Position numbers and translations under genes: made by a program. A stretch of DNA of 64,000 bases from Rufibacter glacialis (lineage in GTDB: Bacteria; Bacteroidota; Bacteroidia; Cytophagales; Hymenobacteraceae), in NCBI RefSeq assembly GCF_008271745.1, contig NZ_VKKZ01000025.1:1-64000 (forward strand), given 5' to 3'. Below the pieces are notes generated by a model that was not told where the DNA came from, made no database searches, and saw nothing but the letters and a program-made list of their open reading frames with translations. This document shows, piece after piece, positions 37,508 through 46,692 of this stretch (position 1 is the first letter of the stretch; every line of letters starts with the position of its first letter).

Positions 37508-37831
37508 ATGGAATCAAAAGAAACGGCTCTCCTTCGCTTAAAAGACTTGTACCTGGAATTGGAATCTTGCCAAGACGAAGGATTGGTAGCTTACACCTTC
37601 TCGTTGGCCGCGGTGAACGAGGCCAAAGACCTGTTACGGCACTTCCTGGAAAACCCCACAGAATACGGGCATACGCACAACCGGATCCTGTATTTCACCA
37701 AAATGCTGGAGTTAGCAGAGACCCAGATCAAAAACGGGGGAGTGCAGGAAGGGCTATGGTTTGGTAAATCAGTGATTTCCTTTTTTCTGGATGGCACCTC
37801 GGCCGGGCCTTCTTCCCTTAAAGAGAAATAA
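37508..37831 (+). CDS. Small orphan protein with NGGV-GLWFG motif, copy 1
   Basis: 107 residues, cytosolic, mostly helical. The C-terminal motif NGGVQEGLWFGKSVISFF is followed by LDGTSAG. The same block recurs in the gene at 38294 (NGGVEDGLWFGRSVLTFL, then LNGTSAG), and both have a histidine-tyrosine stretch before it (YGHTHNRILYF here, THPSYSRLEFL there). The two proteins are paralogues of unknown function. Spacing of 104 bp after the previous gene leaves open an operon. Confidence 0.7.
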   Translation: MESKETALLRLKDLYLELESCQDEGLVAYTFSLAAVNEAKDLLRHFLENPTEYGHTHNRILYFTKMLELAETQIKNGGVQEGLWFGKSVISFFLDGTSAGPSSLKEK

Positions 37832-38293
37832 TCCTTAACCTCCCTCCTGAAAGTGTCTAAATTAAACTAAAAAAGGTGGCAAAAGAACGTCTTCCAATAC
37901 CCGGGCACCCTTGGGGCAGGGAAACCAGGCAGGCTTGGAACCCTGCCCCAGGAACGCTCCACCCTTTGGGGCAACCGTCTCCTGCTTAAAAGTTTAGTTT
38001 AGGGCTCCGCTGCTTTTTGAGGTCTAAGGATATTTTGAGGGGCGAATTGCATCTACCTATTTTCCTACCTTCTTCTCCTTTGCCAAATTTTCCTGAAGAA
38101 TTTGAACAATCCCTTATTTATTAGCGGCCAATGTAGTTTCTTTACAGTCTAATAAACTGACCACCAGCGCCAAAACTCCTTGCCAAAAAGCAGGGCGAGT
38201 CGAAGGGCAGCTTAGCCTTGGCTGCTGGTCTTGAGAAAGAACAGTTTTGGTCTAATTACTGAAAAACAGCCTGTTAATAGGAAGCATTGAATT
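37832..38293. other. Intergenic gap between the orphan paralogues
   Basis: About 460 bp without a gene. It contains a GC-rich hairpin at 37912-37950 (TGGGGCAGGG / CCCTGCCCCA) without a T-run, of unclear role. Confidence 0.55.
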
Positions 38294-38626
38294 ATGGAAT
38301 TAAACGAAGAAACCACCCAGCGCCTTCAAAATCTGTTGGAGGTATTGGAAAACCACATGCCCGAGGCCTCAGACACTGTGCCTGTCATCTTAGAAGCCTT
38401 GGCAGAAACCAAGCAGGTACTTGGCCAGCTGGTGCAGGCCACTGCAGAAACCCACCCGTCTTATTCTCGCTTGGAGTTCCTCTCTAAAATGTTGGACCTC
38501 TCCAAAGAAGAGGTAGAGAATGGCGGTGTGGAAGACGGCCTTTGGTTTGGAAGATCAGTGCTCACGTTCTTGCTCAACGGAACCTCTGCGGGAACCGTAC
38601 CAGTGGCGTCTGACAAATACAACTAA
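38294..38626 (+). CDS. Small orphan protein with NGGV-GLWFG motif, copy 2
   Basis: 110 residues, paralogue of the 37508 gene. It begins MELNEETTQRLQNLLEVLEN and has helical repeats, then NGGVEDGLWFGRSVLTFLLN and GTSAG near the C-terminus. Strong conservation of that block between otherwise divergent copies suggests it is the functional part, perhaps a protein interaction surface. No known family recognised. Confidence 0.72.
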   Translation: MELNEETTQRLQNLLEVLENHMPEASDTVPVILEALAETKQVLGQLVQATAETHPSYSRLEFLSKMLDLSKEEVENGGVEDGLWFGRSVLTFLLNGTSAGTVPVASDKYN

Positions 38627-38725
38627 CCCACCAAAAAAGAAACCGGCAGAGAAGATGTGTCTCCCCGCAAGGGCGCACCAAAAGCCCCTCCTGACTTAAG
38701 TATTTTAGGCTTGCCAAAATACCTA

Positions 38726-38773
38726 AACCAACGCCAGCAAAGCTCTAACAGTAGGGCCTTGCTGGCGTTGGTT
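38726..38773 (+). terminator. Terminator of the second orphan gene
   Basis: Perfect 15-bp stem AACCAACGCCAGCAA / TTGCTGGCGTTGGTT with an inner stem-like loop. A second small hairpin (GTATTTT/AAAATAC) lies just before it. Confidence 0.75.
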
Positions 38774-38922
38774 ATTCCACGGGAGCTTGTTGCAGGAGAA
38801 CTTTTCTGGTCCAGGAAGTAATACGTACCTTTGGGCACGCATCTCGGCTTCGGCATTGGCCCTGGCAGGGCTTAGAAGCCGAAGCCGCCACCAAAGCACC
38901 TGTTTTACCTCCAGTACCACCC

Positions 38923-39312
38923 ATGAAAAATCTCCTGCTATGTCTCCTGGTTATGTGTCTACTAAGCTGCTCCAATAAAAAGGGGACTTCTTTCCAGATG
39001 ACCTCCTTTGAGGTTTTGGACCAGAAGACCTTTAAGATGTGTTTCACCGACGACGTGGAAGGCATTTACGCGCTGGTGATCAAGACCAAATCTGGGCAGG
39101 AAATCAAGAAGGCGGGTCGTTTGACTCAGGAAAACCAGAACTGTTTCCAGGAGCTCAAGATGCAGCACGCGGCCGACTCTTACACCACGGCCCAGACCCG
39201 TTTTTACCAGGATTCGCTCGTGAACCAGAACATAGCCTCAGTGAAATGGATGATCTCCCGCAGGTACTATGAAGAACCCATGGCCGAGGGAGAATTCGTG
39301 CCTTCCCATTGA
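38923..39312 (+). CDS. Small hypothetical lipoprotein
   Basis: 129 residues. The N-terminus MKNLLLCLLVMCLLSCSN has a lipobox LLSC with Cys at 16, so the mature protein should be lipidated. The rest is hydrophilic with beta-strand texture (EVLDQKTFKMCFTDDVEGIY, ALVIKTKSGQEIKKAGRLT). No homologue recognised. It stands alone with ATG-based start. Confidence 0.75.
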   Translation: MKNLLLCLLVMCLLSCSNKKGTSFQMTSFEVLDQKTFKMCFTDDVEGIYALVIKTKSGQEIKKAGRLTQENQNCFQELKMQHAADSYTTAQTRFYQDSLVNQNIASVKWMISRRYYEEPMAEGEFVPSH

Positions 39313-39603
39313 TAAACGATTGCCTTGCCTAGCTAAGGGTTCCTGAAAAACCTTACCTATTTGCCCTTTCTCCAGACCTCCCCTTCCTCTCCGTAAGGCT
39401 ATATTGTTTGTCGCTGTTTTGCTTAAAACAGCAGGTAATCCTCCCTTCCGCCCGGTTCTCCAAAAGGCTAAGCCAATAAAGTAGCTGATTTGGGAAAAGA
39501 GGGCATGGTTGGCTGTAATATTTTCACCGTTCAAGAGACTAATCTTCTGTCATTACCGCTTTGGTGGTGGCCCCTGAACCAATTCTCGAAGAAACTGTCC
39601 TCT

Positions 39604-39855
39604 ATGAACGTGTTAACCCTGCATATTTCAGATACTGCCAAAATTGAGGTAGATAATTCTTTTAATGGCAAAGAGACCATCAAGTACAACGGCGAAATTG
39701 TGTCAGAGAAGAAATCGCTGCTGGGCGAGAACCATACCTTTACATGCGAGGAGAACGGGGAACGCATCACCTATGAGGTGAGAATCAGCATTAAAAACCT
39801 GACCCGGGTGGGCATTGACATTTACCGCAATAACAAGGTGGTTTTGCTCAGCTAA
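39604..39855 (+). CDS. Small hypothetical protein, 83 residues
   Basis: Begins MNVLTLHISDTAKIEVDNSFN. Repeated short strands (NGKETIKYNGEIVSEKKSLL, GENHTFTCEENGERITYEVR) suggest an all-beta domain of the immunoglobulin or lipocalin type. No signal peptide from this start. The longer frame upstream has low coding character, so 39604 is chosen. Unknown function. Confidence 0.6.
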   Translation: MNVLTLHISDTAKIEVDNSFNGKETIKYNGEIVSEKKSLLGENHTFTCEENGERITYEVRISIKNLTRVGIDIYRNNKVVLLS

Positions 39856-39965
39856 AGCAGGCACTCCGGTAGGGAAACCCGAATCTTTGTCCCATAGCCT
39901 GTAAAGCGACACCCCTGGGCTATAGACCTTCTCTATCAACGCGCCTTGCTTTTAGGGCGGTTAGC

Positions 39966-41060
39966 TTAGCTTTTGGGAATCTGCACAAAGAAGGTGGACC
40001 CTTCGCCCTCTTTGCTTTCAAACCAGACAATGCCCTGGTGAAGCTCCACTATGTTCTTGATGATGGACATGCCCAGGCCCACGCTTTTCTCGCCGCGCAC
40101 CCCTTTCCTCCTGGCCTTGGTGAACTTGTCAAACAAGAAAGGCTTCAAGTCCTCAGGAATACCTATGCCGTTGTCTGCGATGGAGACCAAGACGGTTGGG
40201 CCCTGGTCCTGCAGCGCGACAGTGATGGTGCCATGATCTGACGTGAACTTGATGGCGTTGGAGACCAGGTTGTTCAGCACCTGCATGAATTTCATCACAT
40301 CAATGTAGGCGAAGACCGGTTCAGAGGGTACATTCAAAACAAAATTCTTCGTCAGCAGACTACCGCCTACCTGTTGGTAATTCTCCACCATGATGGAGAT
40401 TCTCTGGGCCAGGTTTACCCGCTCCAGATGAAGCACTACCTGCGAGGATTCCAGAAACTCATTATCTACAAAGTCCCGGATCAGGTCTGAGCCTTTTTTG
40501 GCGTTCTCTTTGATGTAGGTGACCAGTTCCATCACCGCAGGGTTGGCTGCGGTCAACTCCAACTCCAGCAACCTCACCATTCCCTCAATATTGGCAAAGG
40601 GCGCAGCCAGGTCATGCGAGAGAATCTCCAGGGTGGAATTCTTTTTGGAATTAAATTTCAGGATATTGTTTTGGTACTCTTTCCGTTTGGTGATATCGGT
40701 GGCAAAGCCTGCCAGGTAACGGTCCTGGCCCTCGTCCACCCGGGTGCAGGAGACACATACCCATTTCAGGGCTTGACCGGGCACCTTCACCCGTATCTCA
40801 ATTCCTTCCTGCGCCCCGGTGGCCATTATCTTTTGGTACTGCTCCCGCAGGAAGGCCTGGTCTTCTGGGTGCACCCTATCCAGCAGAAGAAAAGGGTCCT
40901 GTAAGGCAGCCTGAGCAGATAACCCAAACAACTGGGCGAAGGACTGGTTCAGGTACTGCAGCTTGCCTTGGTCGCAGTGGTAAAGGAAGTAGGCTTGTTC
41001 AAAGGCCTCGGCCGCCTTCTCTACCAAGGAAGCATGCCGGAGCGCTAACGTGTTATGCAT
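39966..41060 (-). CDS. PAS-domain histidine kinase
   Basis: 364 residues, cytosolic. PAS/PAC at about 15-130 (ends LAGFATDITKRKEYQ), HisKA with LSHDLAAPFANIEG (His about 149), HATPase at about 235-362 with N-box LNNLVSNAIKF, DNGIGIPEDLKPFLF and GLGMSIIKNIVELHQG. Divergently transcribed from a CheY-like receiver gene across 163 bp, so the two may form a pair. Signal unknown. Confidence 0.92.
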   Translation of the reverse strand: MHNTLALRHASLVEKAAEAFEQAYFLYHCDQGKLQYLNQSFAQLFGLSAQAALQDPFLLLDRVHPEDQAFLREQYQKIMATGAQEGIEIRVKVPGQALKWVCVSCTRVDEGQDRYLAGFATDITKRKEYQNNILKFNSKKNSTLEILSHDLAAPFANIEGMVRLLELELTAANPAVMELVTYIKENAKKGSDLIRDFVDNEFLESSQVVLHLERVNLAQRISIMVENYQQVGGSLLTKNFVLNVPSEPVFAYIDVMKFMQVLNNLVSNAIKFTSDHGTITVALQDQGPTVLVSIADNGIGIPEDLKPFLFDKFTKARRKGVRGEKSVGLGMSIIKNIVELHQGIVWFESKEGEGSTFFVQIPKS

Positions 41061-41153
41061 ATAAGAGAGAAGTAAGGAGCTGGGGGAGACTCAGGTAAAC
41101 AGTATTATAAAGGTATCGCGTATCTACTATATATGCCTATACAAAGTTGCTCT

Positions 41154-41186
41154 TTGGTCGCTGTTTAGGTTATTTTAGTATCTTTA
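41154..41186 (+). promoter_or_regulatory. Promoter of the CheY-like gene
   Basis: TTG (41154-41156), 22-bp spacer, TATCTTTA (41179-41186), one mismatch from TAnnTTTG. Leader of about 30 bases. Confidence 0.55.
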
Positions 41187-41223
41187 ACTATTATTTTGAA
41201 CCTTCAACCAAGCTCCCCCAGCC

Positions 41224-41658
41224 ATGCCTACCCTATTCCCTATCCCTAACCACCAGCTAGATGCCGGAGAGATCCTGGTCATTGATGATGATTCGTCCAG
41301 CTTATTCCTCATCCAGGACTTACTCACCTCTATGGGACTTGGGGAGAAAGTCACCACGGCGTCTAGCGCCGAAGATGCCCTGGAGATTCTGGCTGAGCGG
41401 GAAGGTACCGCCCGGTATCCTGAACTTTTATTTCTGGATATCAGGATGCCCCACATAGATGGGTTCGGCTTTCTGGAGCGGCTAGACAAGCTGCGTTCCC
41501 CCAACCACCCAACCCCCAAGGTGGTGATTCTAAGCTACTATGGCAACAGGCTATACCAGGAACAGGCCGAAAAATACGGGGTCTCTGCCTATTTACGCAA
41601 ACCCCTCACCCGCGAAAAGGTATTAGACCTGATTGAGTTCCGCAGCTATCCCAATTAA
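41224..41658 (+). CDS. Single-domain response regulator (CheY-like)
   Basis: 144 residues comprising only a receiver: acidic pocket VIDDDSS, phospho-acceptor D72 in LFLDIRMPHIDG, switch residue in VVILSYYGN and K about 123 in YLRKPLTREK. No output domain, as in CheY or Spo0F proteins, so it acts by protein contact. Divergent from the PAS kinase gene. Confidence 0.93.
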   Translation: MPTLFPIPNHQLDAGEILVIDDDSSSLFLIQDLLTSMGLGEKVTTASSAEDALEILAEREGTARYPELLFLDIRMPHIDGFGFLERLDKLRSPNHPTPKVVILSYYGNRLYQEQAEKYGVSAYLRKPLTREKVLDLIEFRSYPN

Positions 41659-42037
41659 GACGTCAATGCCGGCTGCGCCCGGCGCGTAATTGCCTTTCAC
41701 TCTTTTGCCATAGGGTAAAATCAAAGGTTCTCTCTGGCTACCGCGCCTGCCATAGGCCCGGACCAGGCTCAGGAGTAGTATGCGTACCCTTCCACCCACT
41801 TACCTTAAGGCAGTCGCGCCCCGCATATCTTCAGCTCCGCCTTGTGCAAAGAAGGCACCTCCGCTGGTATAAACCAGACGCTCCCTTTTCTTGCTTGCCA
41901 ACACCGGTTTCCCCGCCAAAAGCGGACCAAGTCATTGTCCCCTCATCATAAAAAGACAGTTTGCCCTGGCAGATACCTTTAATGTCTTTTAAATTCTGTA
42001 CCTTTAAACAAGTACCCCACACGTAAACATTACTGCT
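41659..42037. other. Intergenic gap
   Basis: About 380 bp with no clear gene. TACCTTTA near 42000, about 30 bp before the short basic gene, may be its -7 box. Confidence 0.5.
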
Positions 42038-42148
42038 ATGGCCAAAGGAAAGTCACCCTCCAAAGAAAATGCTAAAAAAGCACCTACCAAGAGCCTGAAG
42101 GAAAAAAGGGCGGAGAAACAACAGAAGAAGGATTCTAAAAGAGATTAA
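42038..42148 (+). CDS. 36-residue highly basic protein
   Basis: ATG to TAA, reading MAKGKSPSKENAKKAPTKSL and ending EKQQKKDSKRD. Over one third of residues are Lys or Arg and there is no hydrophobic stretch, so it should bind nucleic acid or be intrinsically disordered. A possible -7 (TACCTTTA) lies upstream and a strong terminator follows at 42174-42236. Short proteins of this look occur in related genomes by my recollection; this is not verified. Too short for ordinary gene finders. Confidence 0.6.
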   Translation: MAKGKSPSKENAKKAPTKSLKEKRAEKQQKKDSKRD

Positions 42149-42478
42149 TACGTTTCGCACTTAAAAGTACTGGCAAAGCCTCTGGGGCAGAGCCATCGGG
42201 TGAATTTCTTCCGGTGGCTCTGCCCCAGAGGTTTTGCTTTTGGCTTCCGCCCTATCCGTGGCAGAAATGCAGGCGGTGCTTTCATATCCGGCAAAGGGGA
42301 AGACCTTCTTTTTCCCTTACTTTTTTAGCCGCAGCCCCTCAATTCCCGTACCTAGCTAGACAGCCCTTTTATTTTTTCTCCCTCATATTCAAGCACTCCC
42401 TTTTAGGGAGCGTAAAAACATAGTCATTTTTGCATATTTAACGTAATAGGAGCCTCATTCATTCTAACCTATAGCTAT
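42149..42478. other. Intergenic gap with terminator
   Basis: 330 bp between the basic protein and the ankyrin gene. Apart from the hairpin at 42174-42236 I see nothing. Confidence 0.5.
42174..42236 (+). terminator. Long hairpin terminator after the basic protein gene
   Basis: Arms CAAAGCCTCTGGGGCAGAGCC and its near-perfect complement around a 20-base loop, followed by CTTTT. Confidence 0.8.
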
Positions 42479-42970
42479 ATGGAATTTACATCGACTAGAA
42501 TTGAAGATGTTCTGTTTGATGCGGCCCGTAAAGGAGACGTGGGCACCATACAGGAACTGATCTCAGAAGGTGTTGACATCAACATACAGAACGGCCGTGG
42601 CTTTACCCCCCTCATTCTGGCGTCTTATGAAGGCCATTATGAAGCCACCAAAGCGCTTCTGGATGCCGGCGCAGACGTAAACATGCAAGACCTGAGCGGC
42701 AACACCGCCTTGATGGGCCTGTGCTTTAAAGGCTACGCCGATATCGCGGAATTACTCATCGCGCGCGGCGCTGACCTGAACATCCAGAACTACAGCGGCG
42801 GTACCGCCCTCATGTTTGCCACTATGTTTGGCCGGCATGAACTGGTAAGACTGGTGGCCGAACACGGGGCCAACCAGGAACTGAGAGACAGCCGGGGATT
42901 TACGGCGTTGGAAATGGCCGAGAAGATTGGCAACGAGGAAGCCGTAAAAGTGCTTCACCACGAAGTCTGA
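42479..42970 (+). CDS. Ankyrin-repeat protein
   Basis: 163 residues with no signal peptide. Four ankyrin units are visible: GRGFTPLILASYEGHYEATK, SGNTALMGLCFKGYADIAE, SGGTALMFATMFGRHELVR and SRGFTALEMAEKIGNEEAVK, preceded by a degenerate first unit. Repeats of this kind serve protein-protein binding. Monocistronic, ending at a bidirectional hairpin. Partner unknown. Confidence 0.93.
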   Translation: MEFTSTRIEDVLFDAARKGDVGTIQELISEGVDINIQNGRGFTPLILASYEGHYEATKALLDAGADVNMQDLSGNTALMGLCFKGYADIAELLIARGADLNIQNYSGGTALMFATMFGRHELVRLVAEHGANQELRDSRGFTALEMAEKIGNEEAVKVLHHEV

Positions 42971-43034
42971 TTTCCCGGTATTTTTCTGAAACTAGCCAAA
43001 AAACCTATCCCCCACCTTCCTCCTAAAAATCTAG

Positions 43035-43080
43035 CTGCCCTTTCCGGGGTGTTTTACCTGAAACACCCCGGAAAGGGCAG
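43035..43080. terminator. Bidirectional terminator
   Basis: Perfect 20-bp stem CTGCCCTTTCCGGGGTGTTT and complement, with a TACCTG loop, between the convergent ankyrin and ndh genes. Confidence 0.88.
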
Positions 43081-43156
43081 AACTGTTTCAGCCCATCTCA
43101 CTCTTCAATAAGCCGGGAAAACTGGCATTCCCTTCTGGATGGTTAGGCTAATCTTG

Positions 43157-44491
43157 TCAGATAACCGTTTTGTGGGTGATAGTTTCTGCCAGGGGGGCGT
43201 TCTCCTGTTTTTCACCCAAGATAAGCCGGTTCCCGGAGTCATAGGTGAAGTAGTTCCAGAACCAGTTGGTCATGACCAGCAGCCGGTTCCGGAAGCCCGC
43301 AATGGAAATCAAATGAATGAACATCCAGATAAGCCACGCCAGAAAACCCTGCGATTTGAATTCCTTCTTGAACAACCGCAGGTCGGCCACGGCTTTGTTG
43401 CGGCCTATGGTAGCCATAGTGCCCTGGTCTTTGTAGATGAAGGGCTGTAAAGGCTTACCCTCGTGCAGGTTTACCAGGTTCTGGCCCAATAAGGCTCCCT
43501 GCTGAATGGCGGGCTGGGCCAGCATGGGATGCCCCTGCGGGTTCTCTGCCGTGACCATGGCGGCAATGTCACCCAAGGCAAAGACGTTCTCATAGCCTTC
43601 CACCCGGTTGTATACATCTACCTTTAGGCGGTTCCCTTTGATAAAGCTTTCCGGACTCAGACCGGCTACCGGGTTTCCGGTTACGCCGGCGGCCCAGATA
43701 AGGGTACGGGTGATCAGGGTTTCGCCAGTGTCCAGGGTAACAGTATACCCGTCATACGACTTCACCCGCCGGTTCAGCAGCACATCTACCCCCATTTCCT
43801 GCAGAAACTGCAAAGACTTCTGGGAGGCTTCCGGTGACATGCCCTTCAACAGCTCTCCCCCGCTCTGGATCAGGTGAATGTCCATGGATTTGAAGTCCAG
43901 CTCTGGATAGTCCTTGGGGAAGACGTGCTTGCGCAGTTCACTCAGGGCCCCGGCCAACTCTACCCCCGTGGCCCCGCCCCCCACTATCACATAGTCCATG
44001 AGGCTGTTCAAGTGCTCTTCTTCATCTACCTGCAAGGCCTTCTCAAAGTTAGCCAGAATGGTGTTACGGAGGCTGATGGCGTCTTCAATGGACTTCATGG
44101 CGATGGCATTCTGCTCCATCTGCTCATCTCCAAAATAATTGGTGGTGGCCCCGGTGGCAATGACCAGGTAATCATACCTGATCAGGCCGATGCTGGTTTC
44201 CACCAACTGCTGCTGGGTGTCTACCCGCTGCACCTCGGCCAGCCGAAAGAAGAAGTTCTTCTGGTCCTCAAAGATCTTCCTAAACGGATGGATGATGGTG
44301 TCTGGCTCTACGCCCGCGGTAGCTACCTGGTACATGAGCGGCTGAAAGGTGTGGTAGTTCTGCTTGTCAATGAGAATAACCTGCACCGGGGCATTTTTAA
44401 GGGACTTCACCAGTTCCAGGCCGCCAAAGCCCCCGCCAATGATCACCACCTTGGGCTGACCGGTGGTGGCTATTCTTGCATAATTTACCAT
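43157..44491 (-). CDS. ndh: Type II NADH dehydrogenase
   Basis: 444 residues, FAD-dependent NADH:quinone oxidoreductase of the respiratory chain that does not pump protons. FAD-binding motif VVIIGGGFGGLELVKSL near the N-terminus, NADH motif VIVGGGATGVELAGALSEL, and the second FAD motif ENVFALGDIAAM. A C-terminal amphipathic/hydrophobic stretch (FLAWLIWMFIHLISI) would attach it to the inner face of the membrane. Length and motifs are typical. Confidence 0.94.
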   Translation of the reverse strand: MVNYARIATTGQPKVVIIGGGFGGLELVKSLKNAPVQVILIDKQNYHTFQPLMYQVATAGVEPDTIIHPFRKIFEDQKNFFFRLAEVQRVDTQQQLVETSIGLIRYDYLVIATGATTNYFGDEQMEQNAIAMKSIEDAISLRNTILANFEKALQVDEEEHLNSLMDYVIVGGGATGVELAGALSELRKHVFPKDYPELDFKSMDIHLIQSGGELLKGMSPEASQKSLQFLQEMGVDVLLNRRVKSYDGYTVTLDTGETLITRTLIWAAGVTGNPVAGLSPESFIKGNRLKVDVYNRVEGYENVFALGDIAAMVTAENPQGHPMLAQPAIQQGALLGQNLVNLHEGKPLQPFIYKDQGTMATIGRNKAVADLRLFKKEFKSQGFLAWLIWMFIHLISIAGFRNRLLVMTNWFWNYFTYDSGNRLILGEKQENAPLAETITHKTVI

Positions 44492-44709
44492 ATTCTCCTA
44501 TGTGGGGTTTCTCAGGACTGGACCTCCTATTCCCTGACCTGGAAAGGGGCGCCAGCCCCAGGTATACTGCCAGGTGAGCCTTGTGGTTATCTGGTAAAGC
44601 CCTTGTGCCTGGCATGACCCTAGTTTGTGCTGGCTTCAGGGAGAGGAAAGGGATGCGAGTTCCGGTTTAAAGGCCTTGAACTAAGACTTTGCTCAGGGGG
44701 TTTCAGCCT

Positions 44710-45618
44710 CTATTCTTCTTTTTCCACCTCGTGGTTCTCCACTTTCACGGCGTGCTCCACAGGTTTTACACCTTTGTCTTTCTCCCGTGAATACACGTAG
44801 GTGAACTCTGCACCCAGCAGAAAAATGATGGAAGTGTAATACACCCACACCAGCAGCAAGACCACGGATCCCGCCGCGCCATAGGTATCTGCCAAGGGGT
44901 CAAACTGGAGGTAGATATTGAGCAGGTATTTCCCTATCACAAAGAGAATGGCCGTGACCGTGGCCCCTACCCACACGTGCTTCCACCTGATCTTGGCGTC
45001 TGGCAAGACCTTGTACACCGTAGCGAATATGGCCACACTGATCAGGAAAGACACCAGCAGGTTGCCCGCATCAACAAGGTACACGGCCAGAAAAGAGAAT
45101 TGCCTTTGCAGGAAGTCATGGAAAACGCCCAGGATAATCTCAATGCTCAGCGAGACCAGCAACAAAAAGCCCATGCTCACTACCATGGCCAGAGACAGCA
45201 CCCGGCTCACGATCACGCTGAGCCAGGCTTTTTCTGGTTTCGCTTTCACGTGCCACATGGCATTGAGGGCGTCTTGCAGGGCCACAAAAACCGTGGTGGC
45301 GGTAAACACCATGGTACCCACGCCAATGATGGTGCCCAGGGTACTGGCCGAGGATTGGCTGGCGTTCCGGATAATGGTCTGGATCTGCTCTGCGCTGTCG
45401 TGTCCCACCAGCCCGCTGATCTGCTTAACCACCTGCCCCTGCACCGCATCCTGGCCAAAGGCTGCCCCGGCAATTCTGATCACAATAATCAGGACGGCGG
45501 GCATAGAGAAAATAGTATAGAAGCCAATGATGGCGGCGTAATCCAAGGGCTTGTCCTGAGCAAATTCCTTTAAAGTGGTTTTGGTCAGGTTCCAGGTGTA
45601 CTTCCAGCGGGAGGCCAT
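44710..45618 (-). CDS. YihY/BrkB-family membrane protein
   Basis: 302 residues with about six membrane helices: LDYAAIIGFYTIFSMPAVLI, VFTATTVFVALQDALNAMW, LSLAMVVSMGFLLLVSLSIE and further ones. The NAMWHVKAKPEKAWLSVI stretch and AGSVVLLLVWVYYTSIIFLL near the end are family hallmarks. The charged cytoplasmic tail (EKDKGVKPVEHAVKVENHEV) is long. The exact function of the family is unclear; the old RNase BN label is discarded. The start at 45618 (MASRWKYTW) is favoured over an upstream ATG. Confidence 0.88.
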   Translation of the reverse strand: MASRWKYTWNLTKTTLKEFAQDKPLDYAAIIGFYTIFSMPAVLIIVIRIAGAAFGQDAVQGQVVKQISGLVGHDSAEQIQTIIRNASQSSASTLGTIIGVGTMVFTATTVFVALQDALNAMWHVKAKPEKAWLSVIVSRVLSLAMVVSMGFLLLVSLSIEIILGVFHDFLQRQFSFLAVYLVDAGNLLVSFLISVAIFATVYKVLPDAKIRWKHVWVGATVTAILFVIGKYLLNIYLQFDPLADTYGAAGSVVLLLVWVYYTSIIFLLGAEFTYVYSREKDKGVKPVEHAVKVENHEVEKEE

Positions 45619-45707
45619 GGCAGGTAAACGTAAAGCGGTACTCTTACAAACGGGGGCGGTAAATGGAGTGGGCAATTAACACCCAGGAAATGGCGAAAGG
45701 GGCCAGA

Positions 45708-45989
45708 TTAGCTGGATCTTCTTTTCGCTTCATTCTGGTACACCTTCAATTCATCTTGGGCGGCTTTCAGCCTACTTTTCGCGGCTCTTTCCCGCTGTTG
45801 CGCATCTTTGGTTTCTTGCTCTGCCCTTTTCACTTCTGATTTCAGTGACTCTACCCTATGCTGTTGTTCTACCACCATAGGATCATTGGAGGAACTTCCT
45901 GACCCGGAAAAAGAGGAACAACCCACCAGGAACGGGAAGAGAAGGACAAAAGCCAGAGGGGCTACATTTGTTTTGTATAAGGTCTTCAT
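45708..45989 (-). CDS. Small coiled-coil lipoprotein
   Basis: 93 residues. Lipobox FLVGCSSF with Cys at about 24, a Ser/Gly linker, then an uninterrupted helix with heptad pattern (QHRVESLKSEVKRAEQ, KDAQQRERAAKSRLKAAQDE). It resembles Lpp-like or YbjQ-adjacent envelope spacers in architecture only. Located 89 bp upstream of the YihY gene on the same strand, so possibly co-transcribed. Confidence 0.78.
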   Translation of the reverse strand: MKTLYKTNVAPLAFVLLFPFLVGCSSFSGSGSSSNDPMVVEQQHRVESLKSEVKRAEQETKDAQQRERAAKSRLKAAQDELKVYQNEAKRRSS

Positions 45990-46190
45990 TTTCTTTATTT
46001 TAAGTGAACACTGCTGTTTCTTACGTCTTAGGCTTAAAAGTTGTTCCTAGGGGCCGCACGGCAACCCCGGCCATTTATCCCAACCCACGGCGCTGCCAAC
46101 AGACCTTCTGATGAAGGTACTCTTCCTGGAACTCGGTGTAACCCAGGCAAGTGAGGCTCCTGCAAAAAGGGATAGCACAACCGCAAAGAA

Positions 46191-46245
46191 GCCTTTCCCC
46201 GTTTAGGGATTCTTTCAGAAAAAGAGGCCCTAAACGGGGAAAGGC
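46191..46245 (-). terminator. Terminator of the SPW-like gene
   Basis: Stem GCCTTTCCCCGTTTAGGG / CCCTAAACGGGGAAAGGC with a 19-base loop, 36 bp after the minus-strand stop at 46282. Confidence 0.8.
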
Positions 46246-46281
46246 TCGGAATAAGGAACCAGGAAGAGGTCTTTGAAGCCA

Positions 46282-46692
46282 TTACATGGCTGGCAAGGCG
46301 TCTGCCCTTCTTTTCAAAGTGCGCACCCTTTCCGGATCCATTTCCTCGGGCCGTGACAACAACCCTACCACTAGTCCCGTCAGGCCCATGGCTAGAAAGG
46401 TATTGCGGGCTTTCGTGTTCCGGGAAAACCCGAAAACCCAAGGGGCCGCCAAACTAAAAACGCTGGTGGCAAAGTCAATGGCTAAGTGGGCCTTGTAGGG
46501 CATCACCTGTACCGCTCCCCACTCTGCCTTGGTCACCAACGCCGACACCAACGTGCCTCCGCTGATGGCCCTACACAAGGTGGTGGCAGTTTGCTCTTCG
46601 GTAAAGCCTACTGTTTCTGGGGCACAAGCCACCGCTGGAATATAGGCCACATCAGCAATGCCGTGCACTGGCCGGGAAATGGGTTGCCACAT
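46282..46692 (-). CDS. Small SPW-repeat-like membrane protein
   Basis: 136 residues starting MWQPISRPVHGIADVAYI. Two to three hydrophobic segments, each with a proline-tryptophan or similar element (LAAPWVFGFS), recall the SPW-repeat family, an uncharacterised inner-membrane protein group. I am moderately sure of this family. The upstream extension of the frame is not coding-like, so 46692 is used. Confidence 0.6.
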   Translation of the reverse strand: MWQPISRPVHGIADVAYIPAVACAPETVGFTEEQTATTLCRAISGGTLVSALVTKAEWGAVQVMPYKAHLAIDFATSVFSLAAPWVFGFSRNTKARNTFLAMGLTGLVVGLLSRPEEMDPERVRTLKRRADALPAM

